Shown in pieces: positions 6,045-9,880 of a DNA stretch of 9,880 nt; position 1 is the stretch's first letter, and each line of letters opens with the position of its first letter. The notes beneath the pieces were generated by a model. It was not told the DNA's origin and did no database searches. It saw nothing but the letters and a program-made list of their open reading frames with translations. Source of the DNA: Clostridia bacterium (lineage in GTDB: Bacteria; Bacillota_A; Clostridia; Christensenellales; Aristaeellaceae); assembly GCA_017481185.1 (NCBI GenBank), contig JAFUPO010000277.1, positions 1 to 9,880 of the forward strand, given 5' to 3'. The translations under genes were made by a program, and so were the position numbers.

Positions 6045-6998
6045 TCAGCCTCCTATCTGATTCATGTTGCGTCCAGCCAGGCTGTGCTGCTTTGCAGACA
6101 GCTCTCCATGGCAGGAGGGCTTTGCCTCAATGGCGCGCTTCATCTGCTCGCGCATCTCCTCAAGCGTCAGCCCCTTGAGAGAAAGCTCCTCTGATGAGTG
6201 CAGGCAGGGTTTAAGCTTACCATCGGCTGTAAGGCGGATACGGTTGCAAGCACCGCAGAAATGGTCGCTGACCGGGCTGATCAAGCCAATGCTTCCCAGA
6301 GCGCCGGGGAGGCGGTACAACCGCGCCACGCCGCCATCGTGCTTAACGGGCTCAGCTTCCGGCAGATGATCCAGCACCGCGCTGCAGGGGATAAAGGCAT
6401 CCTCGCCAAACTCGAGGCTGTCCACCATGGGCATCAATTCAATAAACCGCACATCCACAGGGTAACGCTTGGTAAGCTCTGCCAGGGGCAGAATCTCATC
6501 ATCGTTGAAGCCGCCGATGAGCACCGCGTTTACCTTGATTTTGTCAAAGCCCGCCTGGATGGCAGCCTCCAGTCCAGCAAGGGCCTGGCTCAAAGAACCA
6601 ATGCGGGTGATTCGCGCATACTTTTCAGGATCTAGGGTGTCCAGGCTTAGGTTAATGCGGCTGACGCCGGCGGCTCGCAGCCCCTTGGCCAGCTTGGGCA
6701 AAAGGATGCCGTTGGTGGTGATGCAGACCTCCTGAATCCCCGGCACGTTGGCGGCGCGTGCGCAGATAGCCATGATGTTGCGCTTCACGAGGGGCTCGCC
6801 GCCGGTAATGCGCAGCTTGGTGATACCCAGGGAGGCGGCAGCTTCCACTGCGGCGATCATTTCATCCTCTGTGAGACTGGCCTTGTGATCCTTCTTGCAG
6901 ATGCCATCCTCCGGCATAAAGTAGCGGCAGCGGAGATTGCATAGCTCCGTGATGGAAAGCCTAAGGTAATTGATCTCGCGTCCGGAAAAATCTTTCAT
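6045..6998 (-). CDS. moaA: GTP 3',8-cyclase MoaA with a substituted radical SAM cysteine
   Basis: Radical SAM enzyme that starts Moco synthesis by rearranging GTP. It is 317 residues, close to the usual length. The SAM-cluster motif reads LCNLRCRYFMPEDG: Cys20 and Cys24 are present, but residue 27, expected to be the third cysteine of CX3CX2C, is Phe (codon TTT at 6918-6920, minus strand). All else looks functional: RITGGEP (63-69), ITTNG (93-97), INLSLDTLD (115-123), the second cluster CX2CX13C (Cys248, Cys251, Cys265), NRIRLTADG (252-260), and the conserved C-terminal Gly-Gly. One base change (TGT to TTT) explains the loss, so it may be a sequencing error, a recent inactivating mutation, or a real variant. 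Cys34 in GICKK is nearby, but I have no evidence that it replaces Cys27. The gene starts 3 bases after the preceding stop, with only a weak GGTAGG ribosome site. Confidence 0.93.
   Translation of the reverse strand: MKDFSGREINYLRLSITELCNLRCRYFMPEDGICKKDHKASLTEDEMIAAVEAAASLGITKLRITGGEPLVKRNIMAICARAANVPGIQEVCITTNGILLPKLAKGLRAAGVSRINLSLDTLDPEKYARITRIGSLSQALAGLEAAIQAGFDKIKVNAVLIGGFNDDEILPLAELTKRYPVDVRFIELMPMVDSLEFGEDAFIPCSAVLDHLPEAEPVKHDGGVARLYRLPGALGSIGLISPVSDHFCGACNRIRLTADGKLKPCLHSSEELSLKGLTLEEMREQMKRAIEAKPSCHGELSAKQHSLAGRNMNQIGG
6049..6054 (-). promoter_or_regulatory. moaC ribosome binding site built from the moaA Gly-Gly codons
   Basis: AGGAGG lies 8 bases before the moaC ATG. It spans the last Ile-Gly-Gly codons of moaA (ATA GGA GGC), so one stretch supplies both the conserved MoaA tail and the moaC translation signal. 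Confidence 0.8.
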
Positions 6999-7001
6999 GG
7001 C

Positions 7002-8018
7002 TCAGTACCTACCGAACGTACAGTTGGGGAAGTGGCATACCTTGCACATCTGGCACAGACCGCCATTGCCCAGGCGAATCAAGTCGTCTTTGGTCAGTTT
7101 ATCGCCGGTAAAAATCTGGGGCAGCAGCACATCAAAGATGGTGGTAGGCAGGCTGATGGCAGCGCCGGGAACCCCGAGGATCGCCACATCATTCAGATAG
7201 GCGACCAGCGTCATGTTGCCCGGCTGCGAGGGCACGCCGTGAGAAACGATCTGCGCGCCCAATTGGCGGATGGCCGTGGGCGTCAGGTCGTCAGGATCCA
7301 CAGACATACCACCGGTGAAGATCAGAAAATCGGCCCCCTGTTGGATATAAGCTTTGGCTGCCGATACAATCATCTCAAGCTCGTCGTCGCAGATGGTGAC
7401 GCCCAAAATCTCGCTGGGATAGTGAGTCATTTTGCGGCGAACCACCGGTTCAAACTTATCCTGGATACGGCCGGAGTAGACCTCGGAGCCGGTGATGATA
7501 ACGCCAATCTTTTTGTGGGTATAGGGGCGTAGATCCAGAAGCTTTTGCCCCTCGCAGAGCTTTTCGGCTTCAATGATCTGCGTTTCCTGGGTGACCAGGG
7601 GCACGATGCGCATACTGGCTAGCCGCGCACCAACCTCCACCGGGTAATGATCCGGCAGGGTAGCCACGGTGATGTCGCCAATGGCGTTGATCTTGTGAAG
7701 CAAATCGGTGTTTACCCGCAACATTCCGCGGGTGTCTGCCATCAGCAGCACCTTGCCCTCGGAGGGGGCGGTATAATGAGCGCCTTCCACAGGGGCCATG
7801 GCGGACAGGCGCAGTGCGCAATCCTCCTCGTGGATTTCGCCAGCCTGCTCCTCCCAGATAAAAACGGTTCGTTTGCCGATGTTGAGCAGCGCCTCAACAT
7901 CCTCCGGACGGATAACGTGGCCGCGCTTAAACGCCGCGCCTTTGAAGCCATCCACCATCTTGGTGATGTCGTGGCAGAGGGTCATGCCGATGGCTTGCTC
8001 TACGTTGATCTTTTTCAT
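7002..8018 (-). CDS. MoeA-like molybdopterin-binding protein with cysteine-rich tail
   Basis: A 338-residue protein with a MoCF_biosynth (molybdopterin-binding) domain at about 171-300: IGVIITGSEV (171-180), FTGGMSVDPDDLTP (234-247), and LGVPGAAIS (281-289). The N-terminal third (INVEQAIGMTLCHDITK onward) resembles a reduced MoeA front region but lacks the PPFDxSxxDGYA motif of true MoeA. The last 20 residues carry Cys322, Cys325, Cys328 and Cys333 (CX2CX2CX4C) near a GLCQMCKVCHFPNC block, suggesting metal or iron-sulfur binding. Family members of this type occur in Clostridia, often named only molybdopterin-binding protein; a role in maturing specific molybdenum hydroxylases is a possibility, not shown here. 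It overlaps moeA by 4 bases (ATGA), with AAAGGA 9 bases before its start. Confidence 0.88.
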   Translation of the reverse strand: MKKINVEQAIGMTLCHDITKMVDGFKGAAFKRGHVIRPEDVEALLNIGKRTVFIWEEQAGEIHEEDCALRLSAMAPVEGAHYTAPSEGKVLLMADTRGMLRVNTDLLHKINAIGDITVATLPDHYPVEVGARLASMRIVPLVTQETQIIEAEKLCEGQKLLDLRPYTHKKIGVIITGSEVYSGRIQDKFEPVVRRKMTHYPSEILGVTICDDELEMIVSAAKAYIQQGADFLIFTGGMSVDPDDLTPTAIRQLGAQIVSHGVPSQPGNMTLVAYLNDVAILGVPGAAISLPTTIFDVLLPQIFTGDKLTKDDLIRLGNGGLCQMCKVCHFPNCTFGRY

Positions 8019-9229
8019 ATCATAAATCCTTTCAGTACAGTCCCAACAGCAAGGGGGCCACTTTGGGGAGGCACGATGGCCATTACGTTGCAGCCAATGG
8101 TGCTGGAAAGCACCACGTTGCCCTGATCCTTGGATACGATCATCCCAGCCGTGCCGTCAGTTAGATCCAAACGGCCACGGAGAACCCGGGTGCCGGGGCT
8201 TTTTTTACGAAACTCATTTTTGAGCGTCACCGTAATTTCTTGGGGGATAGGCTCAGCCCAGCCAGCCATTTTTTTCAGTGCAGGCATGGCAATGCAGTAA
8301 AAATTGGTCAGGGCTGATGCGGGATTGCCGGACAGACCGCATACGGGCTTTTTCGCCTTGATGCCGTAAGCGCAGGCCATGCCGGGTTTGAGATCCACAT
8401 TTTGGAAAAGAATTTCCACGCCTGCCATCTCCATGGCCTCAGGAGTCAGATCATAGTCCCCAACAGAGACGCCTCCGGTCAGCAGCACGGCATCGCATAG
8501 ATCCAACCCCTGCTGGATCAAATGGGCAATATGCTCTGTGGAATCCCCTGAAAGACCCAGATAGACCGGCATCATGCCTGCTTTAATCAGGGCTGCTTCC
8601 AGCGTGTGCCGGTTAGAGTTGCGGATCTTTCCGGGGCACAGCGGCTCCTGGGCCTCAATAACCTCGTTGCCGGTAGAGATGATGCCGACCCGCAAGGGCC
8701 TGAACACAAGAGGCTGAGTTTCCCCTTGAGAGGCCAGCGTGCCAGCCACGCCTGCATCGATGACCGTTCCTGCCTGGGCCAGCACGTCGCCTTGGCGAAC
8801 GTCCTCCCCGGCGAATACGATATTGTCGCCTGAATGGTAAGGCTTGAACAAGGTTACAGCTTCGACGGTAAATTCTGTGTCCTCAAACTTGCACACGGCG
8901 TTTGCACCTTGGGGGATGGGGGCGCCCGTGAGTATCTTCACTGCTGTGCCGCTTACAACTTGCTTCGTTGGCACCGCGCCTGCTGCAACCTCCTCCAAGA
9001 TCCTCAGGGTTATGGGATTCTCGCAGGAAGCGGCCAACGTGTCCTCGGCACGGAAGGCGTAGCCATCGTAGGGCGAACGATCAAAGGGAGGGATATTCGC
9101 CTGGGCGATCAGGTCCTGGGCCAATAGGCGCCCCGCCGCCTGGGAAAGCGTTGCCTGCTCGGTGGAGACCGGCTCGACAGCGGATAGCAGCAGATCTCGC
9201 GCATCCTTAAAGTCAGGGGTTTTCAGCAT
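8015..9229 (-). CDS. moeA: Molybdopterin molybdenumtransferase MoeA
   Basis: Inserts molybdate into adenylyl-molybdopterin to form active Moco. The 404 residues show the MoeA order. The N-terminal region has PPFDRSPYDGYAF (47-59, with Asp55), TGAPIPQGANAV (101-112) and GEDVRQGD (141-148). The molybdopterin-binding domain has STGNEV (185-190), NSN (204-206), TGGVSVGDYD (251-260), DLKPGMACAYG (279-289) and GLSGNPAS (298-305). A MoeA_C domain follows from about 331. An in-frame GTG at 9238 exists, but AAGGAG (9238-9243) touches it directly and lies 8 bases from the ATG at 9229, so I chose the ATG. The start lies 5 bases after the modC stop, and the 3' end overlaps the next gene by 4 bases. Confidence 0.95.
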   Translation of the reverse strand: MLKTPDFKDARDLLLSAVEPVSTEQATLSQAAGRLLAQDLIAQANIPPFDRSPYDGYAFRAEDTLAASCENPITLRILEEVAAGAVPTKQVVSGTAVKILTGAPIPQGANAVCKFEDTEFTVEAVTLFKPYHSGDNIVFAGEDVRQGDVLAQAGTVIDAGVAGTLASQGETQPLVFRPLRVGIISTGNEVIEAQEPLCPGKIRNSNRHTLEAALIKAGMMPVYLGLSGDSTEHIAHLIQQGLDLCDAVLLTGGVSVGDYDLTPEAMEMAGVEILFQNVDLKPGMACAYGIKAKKPVCGLSGNPASALTNFYCIAMPALKKMAGWAEPIPQEITVTLKNEFRKKSPGTRVLRGRLDLTDGTAGMIVSKDQGNVVLSSTIGCNVMAIVPPQSGPLAVGTVLKGFMI

Positions 9230-9234
9230 CGTCT

Positions 9235-9880
9235 TCACTCCTTGAGAAGCAATATACTCTGGGGCGGCAGGCAGACCTTAACGGCAGCTGCCCGCTGGCT
9301 TCCCCATGCATCTTTATTAAGCTCCCAGCCGAGGGGGACTGTTCCATCAGCGCCCTGAGGCCTGAGCATGACCGTTGATGAAAAGGGATTTTCAATCTCC
9401 TCTACCACATCGCAGAGAAAGGCATTTTCCTCAACCTGGCCGCTGCGAATGTCATGCATCCGAATACCGATATATTTGGCGTCCCCCACGGGGGAAGCGG
9501 TGTTCAACGCTATTCCCCAGGCTGTGGCATAAACCAGCCGATCTCCGCGTTTTTCAATGGGGGATACATTTTTACACCCAGTAAGGATAGCGCCGTTTCT
9601 CGTTTGGGGATTGGCGAAGACAGATTTTTTATCACCGATGGCCTCGATATGCCCGTCGTTCATAATGGCGATACCGTCCGAAAGTCTGAACACTTCATCT
9701 CGATTATGGGAAACAAGGATAACCGTTTTTCCAAAACGGCGGATGGTATTGCGTACCTCTTGTTCTAATTGAAAACGCAGATGGCTGTCTAACGCAGAAA
9801 AGGGCTCGTCCAGCAAAAGCAGCTCTGGCTGATTGACCAGGATGCGCGCCAGGGCAACCCGCTGCTGCTGACCGCCGGAA
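9235..9880 (-). CDS. modC: Molybdate ABC transporter ATP-binding protein ModC (5' end missing)
   Basis: ATPase of the molybdate importer ModABC. The frame is open to the right window edge, so only the last 214 or so residues are seen; the Walker A and Q-loop lie outside. The first visible residues are the signature SGGQQQRVALARIL, then Walker B LLLLDEP, D-loop SALD, and the switch His in VSHNRDEVFRLSD. The C-terminal part (from about GAILTGCKNVSPI) has the layout of a ModC/TOBE molybdate-binding regulatory domain, with YIGIRMHDI and a final VCLPPQSILLL. A TTG at 9816 is internal and not a start. Adjacency to moeA and five further Moco genes supports molybdate, or tungstate, over sulfate as the substrate. 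The modA and modB genes probably lie to the right. Confidence 0.9.
   Translation of the reverse strand, partial: SGGQQQRVALARILVNQPELLLLDEPFSALDSHLRFQLEQEVRNTIRRFGKTVILVSHNRDEVFRLSDGIAIMNDGHIEAIGDKKSVFANPQTRNGAILTGCKNVSPIEKRGDRLVYATAWGIALNTASPVGDAKYIGIRMHDIRSGQVEENAFLCDVVEEIENPFSSTVMLRPQGADGTVPLGWELNKDAWGSQRAAAVKVCLPPQSILLLKE
9238..9243 (-). promoter_or_regulatory. Ribosome binding site deciding the moeA start
   Basis: AAGGAG in the last modC codons, 8 bases before the ATG at 9229. It excludes the adjacent GTG at 9238 as a start, because that codon directly abuts and partly shares the site. Confidence 0.75.

Noticed and set aside
6891..6899. Cys34 of MoaA (GICKK region) as a replacement ligand for the missing third cysteine.
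   Set aside because: Cysteine or other residues at this place occur beside an intact CX3CX2C motif in related MoaA proteins as I recall them, and the spacing does not fit the motif, so I have no basis to call it compensation.
9640..9880. CysA-type sulfate ATPase instead of ModC.
   Set aside because: The C-terminal layout resembles clostridial ModC, and the gene is directly followed by six Moco synthesis genes.

Overview
The window looks like a chromosomal segment of an anaerobic Bacillota (class Clostridia) bacterium. The evidence is strong GGAGG-type ribosome binding sites, tightly packed operons, moderately GC-rich coding with clostridial-style protein variants, and the gene pair types present. 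I cannot name a genus. Two gene blocks converge on a shared hairpin near 4589-4629.

Left block, plus strand (1-4573): the 3' part of a Dpp/Opp-type peptide ABC importer operon. A permease of the DppC/OppC class runs in from the left edge. It is followed by the two ATPases DppD and DppF, which overlap by 8 bases. The solute-binding protein and the first permease must lie to the left, if present. After a 139-base gap comes a 537-residue two-domain enzyme. Its N-terminal half is a nitrilase-superfamily amidase with an intact Glu-Lys-Cys triad, and its C-terminal half is a glycerophosphodiester phosphodiesterase-like barrel. This fusion next to an importer is the most unusual gene here; it may process what the importer brings in.

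Right block, minus strand (9880-4637): a molybdenum cofactor (Moco) operon in the order modC (partial, runs off the right edge), moeA, a second MoeA-like molybdopterin-binding protein with a cysteine-rich tail, moaA, moaC, mogA/moaB, and a divergent moaE-like gene. Junctions are a 4-base overlap or gaps of 3 to 12 bases, so one transcript is likely. Together they cover molybdate uptake (ModC), GTP to cyclic pyranopterin monophosphate (MoaA, MoaC), possibly dithiolene formation (the MoaE-like protein), adenylylation (MogA) and metal insertion (MoeA). MoaD and MoeB are not in the window.

Points to examine: MoaA has Phe where the third cysteine of the radical SAM CX3CX2C motif should be; the MoaE-like protein lacks the usual active-site motifs; DppF has LDGG in place of LSGG; and the phosphodiesterase domain has His where a metal-binding Glu is usual. 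No RNA genes, mobile elements, CRISPR arrays or long repeats were seen.
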